Notes under the pieces: model-generated | The model's database searches: none | Told to the model about the DNA's origin: nothing | The model's input: the letters and a program-made list of their open reading frames with translations, nothing else | Part shown: positions 25,673 to 35,336 of the stretch, one piece after another | How positions within the stretch are numbered: the first letter of the stretch is position 1 | How the letters are laid out: every line of letters begins with the position of its first letter | Assembly: GCA_016794625.1 (NCBI GenBank) | Contig: JAEUGY010000021.1 | Location: forward strand, 1 to 54,370 | Origin: Opitutaceae bacterium | Lineage (GTDB): Bacteria; Verrucomicrobiota; Verrucomicrobiia; Opitutales; Opitutaceae | Direction of reading: 5' to 3' | Length of the DNA stretch: 54,370 nucleotides | Program-made: the position numbers and the translations under genes

Positions 25673-28145
25673 GGGACGAAGAGAGCGGCAGGCGGAGGAT
25701 GAAGGTGGAGCCGCGACCCAGCTCCGTTTCGAAGGTCAGAGAGCCCTTGTGGCGATCGACAATGACCGAGCGGGCGAGCGCAAGGCCCTGGCCCGTGCCC
25801 TTGCCGACGGGTTTGGTGGTGAAGAAGGGCTCGAACAAATGCGGCCGGGCGGACTCGGGGATGCCGGTGCCGGTGTCGCTGATCCGAACCTCCACCCAGT
25901 CGCCCTCGGCGCGGGTGGATACGGTGATGCGGCCCTTGGTGCCGGGAGTTTGGGCGACGACGTCGGCGATGGCGTGGGCGGCGTTGACCACGAGGTTGAG
26001 GATCACCTGGTTGAAATCGCCGCGCAGGCAGGGAACCGTGGGCAGGTTTGGGGCGAAGGCAGTCTCCAGATCGGCGATGTATTTCCATTCGTTGCGGCAG
26101 ACGATGAGGGTGCTGTCGATGGCCTGATTCAGATCCGTCAGGGTCATCTCGTCCCCGCCCGGATGGGAGAAGCTCTTCATCGCGCGCACGATCTTCGTGA
26201 TCCGCCCCATGCCGTCGGAGGCGTCGGCGAGCGCGGCCGGCACCTCCTGGCGCAGCCGGGCCTGCTTGATCTTCCGTATGGGCTGGAGCAGGGCCTCGAC
26301 CTCCGGTGGGAGCGGCCCGCTCTTCTCCAGGTAGGCGACGATGCCGCCGTGGGCGGCGAGCAGACGCTCGATGTCGGCCATCGACCGGCTGACGTAGCTG
26401 ATGTTGTCGCTCACGAACTGCGAAGGTGTGTTGATCTCGTGGGCGATGCCGGCGGCCAGCCGGCCGATCGACTCCAGTTTCTGCGCCTGATTGAGTTGCA
26501 CCTGCAGGGCAAGACGTTCGGCCTCGCTCTGCTTCTGCGCGGTGATGTCGCTGGCAAGCCCGAAGGTGCCGATGATGACGCCGGAAGCGTCGCGCAGCGG
26601 CATTTTGCTCGTGAGAAACCAGCGCGATTGCCCCGTCCGGAAGGTCAGCCGCTCCGTCTTTTCGAGCAAGGGGCGGCCCGTCTGCAGGATGGCCTGTTCG
26701 TCCGCGGCGGTGGTGCGCGCGTCGCCGGCGTCGAGGAAATCCGCGTCGGTGCGACCCGTCACCGCGTCGGGGGAGGCAGCTCCGAGCAGGGCGGACATGG
26801 CCTGGTTGATGCGGAGAAAGCGGCCGTCCGCATCCTTGAAAAAGATGAAGATGGGCACGGTGTCCATCAGGCAGGTCAGCAGCCAGCGCTCATGCCGCAG
26901 GTCCGCCTCGGCGGCGCGGCGGGCGGTGATGTCCTCCTTGCTGGCGAGATAGTGCGTGATCCGGCCCGCCTCCCCGCGGATCGGAGTGATGGTGGCGGAC
27001 TCCAGGTAAGTCTGCCCCTGCTTGTTCTTGTTGTGGAACTCGCCCTTCCAGACTTCCCCCGCCTCGATCGTGTGCCAGAGCTGACGATACTCATCCGGTG
27101 ACGTCCGGCCCGACTTGAGCACGCGGGGGTTCCGGCCGAGGACCTCGGAGGCGGCGTAGCCGGTGACATTGGTGAACTTTTCGTTCACGTACTCGATTTC
27201 CCCGTGCGTATTGGTGATGACCACGCTGGCCGGGCTCTGTTCGACGGCCCGGGAGAACAGCTGCAGCCGCTCGACCGTGCGCTTCTGTTCCGTGATGTCC
27301 CAGCTGATACCGAGAATGCGCACGGCCTGGCCCGTGTCGTCGCGTTGCACCCGGGCCCGGAAGCGCAAGTGACGGACCACGCCGTCGGCGCGACGGATGC
27401 GGAATTCGGTGTCGAGATCGCACAGATGCGCGAGGGCGCTCCGGAGTTCCTCCTGGCAGCGTGCGCGGTCGGCGGGATGGATGACGGTCTCCCAGATCGA
27501 GGTGGGTTCGACGCCGGCCTGCGGCGGCAGCCCGCACAGCAGGTGGAGGGTTTCGTCCCAGAAGAGCCGGTGGTTGCGCAGGTCCCAGTCCCAGATCCCG
27601 ATGCCGCCGGCCTGGGTGGCGAGCGTCAGCCGCGAGGCCTTTTCCTCGAGTTCGGCCTGTGCCCGGCGACGTTCCGCGACCTCGAGCTCGAGTTGGTGCG
27701 CCGCCTCCTGCAGCGCCACGGCCTGTTCGGAGAGACGCCGCCGGAGCCGGGCGAGTTCGAGGTGGGTGTGGACGCGGGCGAGCAGCTCCTCGCTGTTGAC
27801 CGGTTTGACAATGAAATCGACCGCGCCGCGCCGGAAGCCGGCCAGCCGTTCGTTGAGGTCGCTGACCCCGCTGATGAAGAGCACCGGGATGTCGCGCAGG
27901 GCCTCGTCGGACTTGAGTCGGTCGCAGACGGCAAACCCGCTCTGGTCGGCGAGACGCAGATCCAACAGCACCAGTTCCGGGGGGTCCCGGGAGATGGCGG
28001 CCAGCGCCAGCTCGGCGCTGTCGGCCGGGCGGACCCGGTGGCCGGCCGCCGAGAGTGTGGTCACCCACAGACGAAGTTGATCCGGCGAATCATCGACGAC
28101 CAAGAGATGCCCGGTAGGCTCCGTGGAGGGTGGGAGGGGAGGCAT
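25665..28145 (-). CDS. REC-PAS-PAS-PAS sensor histidine kinase
   Basis: Starting at 28145 the product has 826 residues: an N-terminal REC domain (LLVVDDSPDQ, LLDLRLADQSG, VKPVNSEE), a coiled coil, three PAS domains (GIGIWDWDLRNHRLFW; VVITNTHGEIEYVNEKF; IFIFFKDADGRFLRINQ), a HisKA-type domain with the phospho-His in GIAHEINTPSQF, and a HATPase domain (NLVVNAAHAI, DTGTGIP, GTGQGLAL). It has no membrane helix, so it is cytosolic and receives its signal through REC or PAS. The longer upstream frame is a shadow of the preceding gene. It lies 4 bp after the hybrid kinase and overlaps the REC-HDOD gene by 8 bp. Confidence 0.9.
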   Translation of the reverse strand: MPPLPPSTEPTGHLLVVDDSPDQLRLWVTTLSAAGHRVRPADSAELALAAISRDPPELVLLDLRLADQSGFAVCDRLKSDEALRDIPVLFISGVSDLNERLAGFRRGAVDFIVKPVNSEELLARVHTHLELARLRRRLSEQAVALQEAAHQLELEVAERRRAQAELEEKASRLTLATQAGGIGIWDWDLRNHRLFWDETLHLLCGLPPQAGVEPTSIWETVIHPADRARCQEELRSALAHLCDLDTEFRIRRADGVVRHLRFRARVQRDDTGQAVRILGISWDITEQKRTVERLQLFSRAVEQSPASVVITNTHGEIEYVNEKFTNVTGYAASEVLGRNPRVLKSGRTSPDEYRQLWHTIEAGEVWKGEFHNKNKQGQTYLESATITPIRGEAGRITHYLASKEDITARRAAEADLRHERWLLTCLMDTVPIFIFFKDADGRFLRINQAMSALLGAASPDAVTGRTDADFLDAGDARTTAADEQAILQTGRPLLEKTERLTFRTGQSRWFLTSKMPLRDASGVIIGTFGLASDITAQKQSEAERLALQVQLNQAQKLESIGRLAAGIAHEINTPSQFVSDNISYVSRSMADIERLLAAHGGIVAYLEKSGPLPPEVEALLQPIRKIKQARLRQEVPAALADASDGMGRITKIVRAMKSFSHPGGDEMTLTDLNQAIDSTLIVCRNEWKYIADLETAFAPNLPTVPCLRGDFNQVILNLVVNAAHAIADVVAQTPGTKGRITVSTRAEGDWVEVRISDTGTGIPESARPHLFEPFFTTKPVGKGTGQGLALARSVIVDRHKGSLTFETELGRGSTFILRLPLSSSHD

Positions 28146-28149
28146 GGAG

Positions 28150-30621
28150 TCAGGAGCTGGGAGGTTCGAGGCGGCCGGACCGGACGGGCCTCGGCCGGAG
28201 CCGATGCAGCAAGGAGGTGTAGCGGAACAAGGCGGCCTGCCGGGCGAGGTCCTCGGCGGCCTCGGGGTGCGTCGCGCGCAAGCGCTCGATGGTCGCCGAG
28301 ATCCGGGCGCCATCCAGCGTGAGCAGGGCATCGCACAGCTGAGTCCGGGTGGACTCCGGCAGCAGATCGAGCAGGTCGGGTTTCTGGGCGACGTTCGCCG
28401 GGGCCGGCGTTTCGCCCAGGTGGCGGGCCATGCAGGTGAAGAGCGTCTGGGGATGGAGAGGTTTGCCGAGGAAGTCGTCGCATCCCGCCTCCAGGATCGC
28501 GATCCGTTCCTGCTCGAAGGCGCAGGCGGACAGCGCGATGATTTTGACGTCCCGCCCACCCGGCAGGGCGCGAATGGCCCGGGTGGCGGTGGCGCCGTCC
28601 ATCACCGGCATCATGATGTCCATCCAGATGATCGCCGGTCGCCACTCCTTGAACGCCTCGATAGCAAGGGCGCCGTTTCCGGCGACGCGTACGGCACAGC
28701 CCTCCTGCTCCAAGGTGATGCGCAGGTAATGGGCGTTCGCGGACTCGTCCTCGACAATGAGCATGCGTAGGCCGGGATGCGGCGCGCGTTCGACGTTGTG
28801 CACTTCCGAGGTGGCCGGGGATTCGACCGCGACCACCTCGACGGGAAGCGCGACCCGGAAGCGCGAGCCACGCCCCGGTGCGCTCGCGATGTTGAGCGTG
28901 CCACCCAGCTTTTCGATGTACTGGCGGGTGATCGACAGACCCAGTCCCGTGCCCTGGTGCGGGGCATGGTGGGAGGCCTGGAAGAACGGTTCGCAGAGCC
29001 GGGGGACGTCCTCCGAGGCGATGCCGATGCCGGTGTCCTCCACCTCGATTTCGAGCGTGCTCCGTGCCTCCCCCGACGGCGGCAGCAGCCGGACCCGCAG
29101 GACCACCCGGCCCTGGGGCGTGAACTTGATCGCGTTGCCGAGCAGATTGAACACGATTTGCCGCAGCTTGGTCGCGTCGGTGAGCACCGGACGGGGGCAG
29201 TCGCAGGAGACATCGAGCAGCAGGCCGCGTTCGGCGGCCTTTGGACGCATCAGCGTGACAACATCGCGGATACGTTCGACCACGTCGACCCGGGAGAGTT
29301 CGAGGGTGAGCCCCCCTGCCTCGATCTTCGACATGTCGAGCACGTCATTGATGATGTGCAGCAAGTGTTCGCCGCTTCGGTTGATCAAATCGAGGTGCTC
29401 CGTCTGGCCGGGTGGCAGCGACGCCTCCCGCCGCAGCAGGTGGGTGAACCCAAGAATGGCGTTGAGCGGGGTGCGGAGCTCGTGGCTCATCGCGGCGAGG
29501 AAGGCGCTCTTGGCCCGGCTCGAGGTCTCGGCCTGATGTTTGGCCGCGACCAGGGCCAGTTCGGCCTCCTGCCGGGCGGTGACGTCCAGGATGATGCCCT
29601 CGAAGGCGGACGGGGCCCCCGAGGCGTCCCGCTGGATCGAGGTCATGTCGATCACCCAGCGCACGGTGCCGTCGGGGCGCACGATCCGGTAGGGCTCGTG
29701 ACAGAAGGAGAAGACCGAGGGGTCGGATGAGGCGTGCTCCATCTCCGCGGTGGCGCGCGCGACATCATTGGGGTGGACCAGCTCGCCGTAGGTGACACGA
29801 CCCTCGAGGAAGTCCGCTTCCCGGTATCCAAACAGGTCCCACACATTGGCCGTGGCGTAGGTCACCGGCCAGCCCGGGGTGGCGGCCCAGGTGAAGGCGA
29901 CCACCGGGCTGCGCTGAATGATGGTGGCGGCGCGCTGCAGGGCCCGCTTGGTTTCCAGGCTGCTCAGGCCGAAGGCGATGTCGTCCGCGATGGTGCCGAA
30001 GAGCACGGGTTCCTCGGGATGGGTCGGTTGCGCTCGCGGGAGCAGTGCGAGGACCACGCCGAGCGTTTTTCCTCCGGCTGAGAGACGATGGCACAGCACG
30101 CGTTTGTCCGCATGTTCCCCCGCCATCGGACAGTGTTCGCAATGGGCGCGCGGTTCGTTGCGGATGAAGGTCGCATCCGACTGCAGGGCCGCACGGAAGC
30201 ACCCGGGCAGGGCGCCGGCCTGCAGGTTGGCGGACAGCGCCCGCGATGGACTCGTGCACTGCGCGTGGCCGACATGCGTGGCGTGGTCGCCGTCCGCTGA
30301 AAGCAGGACGACGCTGGCGCCGATGTACCCCGCCTGTTCGGTCAGAGCCCGGGCGGAACGCTCAAGCAGTTCCTGGGGATCGGACTCCTCCAGGCAGATC
30401 TGGTTGATCTGCTGTTGTGCGAGGAGCAGCCGCTTGAGCTGGGCGCCGTCGGTTTCGCGTTGGTGCAGGGTGGCCCGGACCCGGGCCAGCTCTGCGCGCG
30501 ACGCACGGGTTGCCTGTTCGCTGGCACGAAGGCGGAGGACGGCGCGCCTCCACGCGAGGGCCAAACCTGCTCCGAGGGCAAGCGACGACGACAGCCAGAG
30601 GGCAGGGGTGAGATTCAGCAT
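28150..30621 (-). CDS. Membrane-anchored hybrid histidine kinase
   Basis: The 823-residue protein has one N-terminal membrane helix (LWLSSSLALGAGLALAW), a coiled coil, a GAF-like domain with Cys residues (~75-215), a PAS domain (~225-350), HisKA (FLAAMSHELRTPLNAILGF), HATPase (FNLLGNAIKFT, DTGIGI, GTGLGLS) and a C-terminal REC domain (LIVEDESANA, WMDIMMPVMDG, GKPLHP). The last ~70 residues resemble the alpha-helical tail seen after REC in similar kinases but show no phosphotransfer His. First gene of the four-gene operon, so it is the likely input end of the relay. Confidence 0.9.
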   Translation of the reverse strand: MLNLTPALWLSSSLALGAGLALAWRRAVLRLRASEQATRASRAELARVRATLHQRETDGAQLKRLLLAQQQINQICLEESDPQELLERSARALTEQAGYIGASVVLLSADGDHATHVGHAQCTSPSRALSANLQAGALPGCFRAALQSDATFIRNEPRAHCEHCPMAGEHADKRVLCHRLSAGGKTLGVVLALLPRAQPTHPEEPVLFGTIADDIAFGLSSLETKRALQRAATIIQRSPVVAFTWAATPGWPVTYATANVWDLFGYREADFLEGRVTYGELVHPNDVARATAEMEHASSDPSVFSFCHEPYRIVRPDGTVRWVIDMTSIQRDASGAPSAFEGIILDVTARQEAELALVAAKHQAETSSRAKSAFLAAMSHELRTPLNAILGFTHLLRREASLPPGQTEHLDLINRSGEHLLHIINDVLDMSKIEAGGLTLELSRVDVVERIRDVVTLMRPKAAERGLLLDVSCDCPRPVLTDATKLRQIVFNLLGNAIKFTPQGRVVLRVRLLPPSGEARSTLEIEVEDTGIGIASEDVPRLCEPFFQASHHAPHQGTGLGLSITRQYIEKLGGTLNIASAPGRGSRFRVALPVEVVAVESPATSEVHNVERAPHPGLRMLIVEDESANAHYLRITLEQEGCAVRVAGNGALAIEAFKEWRPAIIWMDIMMPVMDGATATRAIRALPGGRDVKIIALSACAFEQERIAILEAGCDDFLGKPLHPQTLFTCMARHLGETPAPANVAQKPDLLDLLPESTRTQLCDALLTLDGARISATIERLRATHPEAAEDLARQAALFRYTSLLHRLRPRPVRSGRLEPPSS

Positions 30622-30932
30622 GGCCGGACGGGCGGGGCGCTGCCAGCGGCCCGGGCGCCGCGCAACGCCCTAGGTAAAAGGCCGAGGGTTCCGGGGTCGG
30701 CCGGCTCGGAGGGAGCTCGCGGGAACAGCTGGCGCCGGGCGGGACAGAAGGGGTCCCGGTGAAGCTGCGTGAAGCGGCGCTCCCGTAATGAACTCATGGA
30801 TCGAGACCGCGTCGAACGACGCAGTCGCTCCCGAGTACATCGGCACCGGCGTGCGCTTTTGGAAGCGGCGTCGCCGGGCGGGCGACGGGCGGCGGAACCT
30901 ATGAGCGGGGGTTTTGCCCTAGACCGGCGACG
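30622..30932. other. Spacer before the signalling operon
   Basis: About 310 bp of GC-rich sequence between the hybrid kinase start and the ExbD stop. It should hold the promoter of the four-gene operon, but no box pair stands out, and no gene or repeat is seen. Confidence 0.4.
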
Positions 30933-31379
30933 CTACTTGCCGGTCGCTCGATGCAGTGTTTCGGCGGAGACCCGCTTGATTCCGGCCAGCCGGACGGTGT
31001 CGAGCAGTTCAATGGCGGTTCCGTACTTGGCTCGCTCGTCGCTCGCGATCAGCACCCGGCCCTCCGGTTTGGCGAGGGCGAATTCGCGCAGCCGGTAGTC
31101 CACCTCCCGGTTCGTGATGGGTTCCTGGTTCCAGTAGTAGGTGCCGGCTTCGGAGACCTGCAGGATCACCGTCGTGTCCGGATCGTTTATTGCTCCGCGG
31201 GTGCTTGCCGGCAGCGGCAGCCCGATCGAGTAGATCTTCGAGAGCGAGAGGGTGAAGAGCACGAAGGTGGCGAGCAGAAAGAAAATCACGTCGATCAGCG
31301 GAATGATTTCGATGCGGGCCTTGCGGCCGGCGGAAACCGACGAGAACGGGTCGTGGGAGGAGTTGGGGTTGGAGTACAT
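30933..31379 (-). CDS. exbD: ExbD/TolR-family biopolymer transport protein
   Basis: The 148-residue protein has the family layout: basic N-terminus (GRKARIEIIPLID) with the conserved membrane Asp in LIDVIFFLLATFVLF, one membrane helix, and a periplasmic domain ending in RVLIASDERAKYGTAIELLD, LAGIKRV. ExbD works with ExbB and TonB to couple the proton motive force to outer-membrane transport. No exbB or tonB gene is adjacent, which is unusual; a TonB C-terminal domain is encoded 21 kb away at 52.1 kb. Confidence 0.88.
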   Translation of the reverse strand: MYSNPNSSHDPFSSVSAGRKARIEIIPLIDVIFFLLATFVLFTLSLSKIYSIGLPLPASTRGAINDPDTTVILQVSEAGTYYWNQEPITNREVDYRLREFALAKPEGRVLIASDERAKYGTAIELLDTVRLAGIKRVSAETLHRATGK

Positions 31380-31720
31380 GCGGAGGAGAGGGGGCCTTCA
31401 GGACTACGTGCGAAGTCGACGAATCTTAGGCGAACGCTCCACGAACCCCGGGAGTTCCGGCTTCGAGTTGGCAATGCTCAGCAAAGACAAAAACCAGCCA
31501 ACAAGGCGCCTCCGCTCCCGGGGTTCGTTCCGCTGGAGGGAGGCAGAGGCGGGACCGAAGGTCCCGTCGCGGCCTCAGCGAGGCCGCCTACAGCGGGACG
31601 CGTGTGGGGCCGGCTCTTGCGGTTCTCGTGTCGCGGCCTCGGCGAGGACGCCTACAGCGGGGAGGGGCGGGGCTGAACTTTGGGATTCACGGACCGGGGA
31701 GGGGGCGCCATGGTGCGGGC
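31380..31720. repeat. Spacer with GC-palindrome repeats
   Basis: Two copies of the palindrome repeat are present (GCGGCCTCAGCGAGGCCGCC near 31570-31590 and GCGGCCTCGGCGAGGACGCC near 31632-31652), each followed by TACAGCGGG. They match repeats near 42.6, 45.5 and 48.3 kb. No gene is seen. Confidence 0.6.
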
Positions 31721-32323
31721 ATGACGATTTATGGACGGTGGGGGATGGCGATGTTGTTTGGTGCCTTGGCCTGGCTGGGCCGGCCGGCGGCGCAGGCCGC
31801 CGAGGCGGCGATGCTGCCGTGGATTGAAGATGGTGCGAACGTGACCACGGGCCAGGCGGCCTGGGTGGAGACCCGGTCCGACCGGCTGCACGGGTTCTCG
31901 CGCGTGACGGGGGTCAAGATCCTCGTACGCCTGCTCGCGAAGTCGCCCACCGAGGCGGAGGACAAGGTCCCGGGCGCCTACATGCGCGCGATGGCGAAGC
32001 GGCTGGCGGTGGATGGCCGCGGAGCCCTGGTCGTCTACTTTGCGGACGAAAAGGAGTTTCGCGTCTGGATCGGTGACGCGTGCGCCGCGACCTTCGTCGG
32101 AGAGCCGGGTTCCGCGCGCAAGTTCACGGCCAACGGACGCATGCACGAGGTCAAGGAGGCGTTCTTGAGCGCGGCGCAGAAGAGCAGCGATGCCGCGTTC
32201 ACCGCCGCCCAGCGCACCGCCCCGGCCGGCAGTGCGCCGACGGAGGCCCTGCGCGTGACGCTGCACGCCGATGCGATCATCGACGGCCTGATCGCCAAGC
32301 TCGGTTCCACGCCGCGCTCCTAG
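31721..32323 (+). CDS. Secreted TPM-like domain protein
   Basis: The 200-residue product starts at 31721 with a signal peptide (MLFGALAWLGRPAAQAAEA). The segment VKILVRLLAKSP, GAYMRAMAKRLAVDGRGALV, VYFADEKEFRVWIGD resembles the TPM domain (YgcG/TPM_phosphatase), which is found in envelope proteins. The C-terminus lacks the membrane helix often found in that family, so it may be periplasmic. It converges on the amidase gene, 45 bp apart. The domain call is tentative. Confidence 0.55.
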   Translation: MTIYGRWGMAMLFGALAWLGRPAAQAAEAAMLPWIEDGANVTTGQAAWVETRSDRLHGFSRVTGVKILVRLLAKSPTEAEDKVPGAYMRAMAKRLAVDGRGALVVYFADEKEFRVWIGDACAATFVGEPGSARKFTANGRMHEVKEAFLSAAQKSSDAAFTAAQRTAPAGSAPTEALRVTLHADAIIDGLIAKLGSTPRS

Positions 32324-32368
32324 CGGGCGGGTCGCGCGGAGCCGGCCGGTGCCTGCATCGAGAAAAAA

Positions 32369-35296
32369 CTACGGCGCGGGCAGTTCGTACACTTCCACCA
32401 GGGCTTCGCCGGTGGTGTCGCCCACACCCGAAACCTGGGCGGTGTAGCTGCGACCGGCGGCTAGCGTGACCACGACCGCGGAATCCCGGCTGGCGGCGGG
32501 CAACGCAAAGGCGCCGACCTGGGCGAAGGTGGTGGCGAGCGCGGGCGACCAGTCGTCGTTTTCCGCGATCCGGGTCGAACCCTCGAGCACCTCAAGGCGT
32601 GGATTGGCGAGGGCGTTCGGCACACCCAAGGCCGTCAGGGCGGGACCCACCGCGCGGATCAGCAGGCGATGGGTGCCGGTGCCCGCGACAAAAAAGCCGG
32701 TGATGAGAATGTCGGCCCCCGTGCCCACCTGGTTGCGCGCGGACAGGTTGACCAGACGGGTGGCGGCACCCGCGCCCGCATCGTACCCCTCGATCAGCAC
32801 GACCCCGGCGCTGGAGCCGGTCGCATGCACGGTGTGCGCGCCGCTGACCGCCTGCAGCAGACCCGCGTCCCGGCTCGCCGGTGGGAAGGGAAACGCCCCG
32901 ACCGCCGCCATCGTCGGTGCGAGGGACGCGGGCCAGTCGTTGTTGGCCGCGACCCGCGTGGCGTTGCGAAACAGCACCACCCGCGGATCGGCCATGGCGG
33001 AGGTCAGCCCAAAGGCGGCGAGCGACGGCCCGGCGGCGCGCACGAGCAGGTCCTTGCTCCCGCCCTGGACCACAAAGCCCACGATGACCGTCTGCGCGGA
33101 CGCCAGTGTGGTTCGGACGGATACGTTGGAGAGCCATGCCTGAGGCGCCACGGTCAGCACGGTTTCCACCGTCAGGACGGATCCCGCGGCATTGACGGCC
33201 TCAAGGCGGTAGCGTCCCGCCCGGGCGGCGTCGACGGCGGACAGCACCAGGGTGGCGGACGTGGCGCCGGGCACGGCGACGCCGTCGCGCCGCCACTGCA
33301 ACGAAAGAGGGGCCGCACCCGTGACGCTGGCCGTGAGCCGCGCTTCGGTGCCGGCGGTGGCGGTGACAAGGGCAGGCTGGGACGCTACCCGAGGCGCGCC
33401 GGCGGTCGCATCGGTATGCGCGACCTGCACTGAGCGTGTCACGCTCGCGCTGGGGGAGAACCCTCGCTGGGTCACACGGAAGACGAGCGGGTAGCTGCCA
33501 TTGGCCTGACCCTCCGGCACGAGGACGTCGTAGTTCACGCGGCCGAGTGCATCTGCCGTCAGCGAGGTCAGGCTGAACGAGCGATTGAGCAGCCCGTCGT
33601 TCACCTCCAGCGTTGCGCCCAGGACCGGTGCGCCGGCGCCGTCGACCACGCGGAAGGAGAAGGAGGCCGTTTGCCCCCAGTCCCGGATCGTCGCGCCGTC
33701 CGGCGTTTCGGCGATCAGCGTCAGCGTCGGGGCAGCCGGGAGCCGGGTGGCGGTGACCTCGTTGGAGGCGGCGGGGGAGTTCCCGGCGTCGTTGAAGGCC
33801 CAGACCCGGTAGTCGTACTCCGTGCCCGCGGCGGCGGTGGTGTCGCGATGCTGGCGCACGCCGGCGCCGAGCGAGGCGACCGTGCTCCAGGTGTCGGTGC
33901 CACCCAGACGACGCTCCAGCCGGAAGCCGGCCTCGTTGGTGGCGGTATCGGTCCAGGCCAGGTCGATGCCGGTCGCATCGGGCGTGGCCTGCAGCCCGGT
34001 GGGTGTCGCGGGCGCCGTCAGCGGACCATCGAAGAACTCGCGCAGACCCTCCCGGATGGCGCGGGCGACCAGGCGCCGGAAGGCCTCCGTTTGCAGCGCG
34101 TCGTTGTCCGGGGACTGCCGGTCCATGAACGCCAGCTCGATCAGGATCGAGGGCCGCGTGGCGAGACGGTTCTCGCCGTAGCTTCCGTTGAACCCCTTGA
34201 CCCGCCGATCCGGCCAGGCCGCGTTGAAGTCGCGCCGGATCGCCGTGATGATCGCGTTGTGGACGATGTCGGCCAGCCGTTTGCTTTCGGAGGCGACCGT
34301 ATTGTTGGTGTCGTAAAGCGTTTCGGTGCCCGTGCCTCCGCCGCCGTTGTTGTGCAGGCTGACGAGCACGTCGGCGTTGATGCTGTTGGCGTAGCGCGGC
34401 CGGCACCGGATGTCCTGCTCCAAATGAGTGAACCCGGATTCGTTCCAGACGGACGGATCGGCGCCGAGCGCCTTCACATGGTAGCGGGCGGCCTCCTGCC
34501 AGCGCGGGAAACCGGATTCGCCGGCGCCGGCCAGCCGGTTCAGTTCCCGCGTCGGAAACACGAGGGCGCCGGCGTTGCGCAGCTCCTCGTCGACCAGCGT
34601 GATCAGGTCGTGGTTGATGAAATCCTCGACGATGCCGAAGAACGGCGAGCGCTGCAGCACCCAGGTGGTGCCATTGAAGTAGTAACCATGTCCCGGGCTC
34701 ACCGCCACCCGGCGTGCGCTCAAGGCGGCGGTGCCCGGCGTTCGCGGGCTGGGCGAGCCCGGCGCGGCCTGACGCAGCGACACGTCGGCCGGACCGTCGA
34801 GGGCGGCCAGCAAGGCGTGCAACGGCACGCCATCGATGACGGTGTAGACCTCGTAGTGGGAAAAGACCGGGTCGAGCACCGTGCCGACCGCCCGGTGGAC
34901 GGAGCGACTCAACGCCTCGAAGGCCAGACTGCCCGGCTCGAAGGCCAGCATCTCGCGATCAAAGGCGAGGGTGAGCTGATGTCCGGAGAGCGAAACCTGC
35001 GTCAAGGCCACGGCCCGGGCGGGAGCGCCGGTCACGCCCGGGGCGGAAGGGAGCACCTGACTGGCCAGCACCTGCTCGACCGCTCGTTTGACGTCCGGGA
35101 CCAGGGAGGACCGACGGCTTTCCGACACCGCCTCCGCCGGCGCGGCGGCCTCGATTGGACGGGTGCAGAAGCCCGACAGGAGCAGAAGGAGCGAACCGAG
35201 AAGACGAGGAAAAGGACGGGCCACGATGAAAAACAGGAAGAGAACGCCCCGAGCCGCGGGAACGGGCTTGAGGCTTTTGCGTTGCTGGTTCGACAT
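32369..35296 (-). CDS. Secreted N-acetylmuramoyl-L-alanine amidase with FN3, Ig-like and C-terminal modules
   Basis: Start 35296 gives 975 residues with a hydrophobic signal segment (~17-45). Residues ~195-422 are an Amidase_3-type zinc amidase: H203 in SPGHG, E224 in IVEDF, H315 in SLHNNG, catalytic E387 in LIELAFMD. Then come an FN3 domain (~425-518), an Ig/Big-like domain (~525-625), an Ig-like domain (~635-716) and two copies of the ~125-residue module shared with the RCC1 protein, ending GVGDTTGEALVEVYELPAP. It probably cleaves the peptide from peptidoglycan glycan chains at the cell surface or outside. The gene is divergent from the PL6 lyase with only 40 bp between starts. Confidence 0.85.
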   Translation of the reverse strand: MSNQQRKSLKPVPAARGVLFLFFIVARPFPRLLGSLLLLLSGFCTRPIEAAAPAEAVSESRRSSLVPDVKRAVEQVLASQVLPSAPGVTGAPARAVALTQVSLSGHQLTLAFDREMLAFEPGSLAFEALSRSVHRAVGTVLDPVFSHYEVYTVIDGVPLHALLAALDGPADVSLRQAAPGSPSPRTPGTAALSARRVAVSPGHGYYFNGTTWVLQRSPFFGIVEDFINHDLITLVDEELRNAGALVFPTRELNRLAGAGESGFPRWQEAARYHVKALGADPSVWNESGFTHLEQDIRCRPRYANSINADVLVSLHNNGGGGTGTETLYDTNNTVASESKRLADIVHNAIITAIRRDFNAAWPDRRVKGFNGSYGENRLATRPSILIELAFMDRQSPDNDALQTEAFRRLVARAIREGLREFFDGPLTAPATPTGLQATPDATGIDLAWTDTATNEAGFRLERRLGGTDTWSTVASLGAGVRQHRDTTAAAGTEYDYRVWAFNDAGNSPAASNEVTATRLPAAPTLTLIAETPDGATIRDWGQTASFSFRVVDGAGAPVLGATLEVNDGLLNRSFSLTSLTADALGRVNYDVLVPEGQANGSYPLVFRVTQRGFSPSASVTRSVQVAHTDATAGAPRVASQPALVTATAGTEARLTASVTGAAPLSLQWRRDGVAVPGATSATLVLSAVDAARAGRYRLEAVNAAGSVLTVETVLTVAPQAWLSNVSVRTTLASAQTVIVGFVVQGGSKDLLVRAAGPSLAAFGLTSAMADPRVVLFRNATRVAANNDWPASLAPTMAAVGAFPFPPASRDAGLLQAVSGAHTVHATGSSAGVVLIEGYDAGAGAATRLVNLSARNQVGTGADILITGFFVAGTGTHRLLIRAVGPALTALGVPNALANPRLEVLEGSTRIAENDDWSPALATTFAQVGAFALPAASRDSAVVVTLAAGRSYTAQVSGVGDTTGEALVEVYELPAP

Positions 35297-35336
35297 TAGC
35301 CCGCGCCTCGAACCAAGCAAGGTTGCTGGCGCTTCC

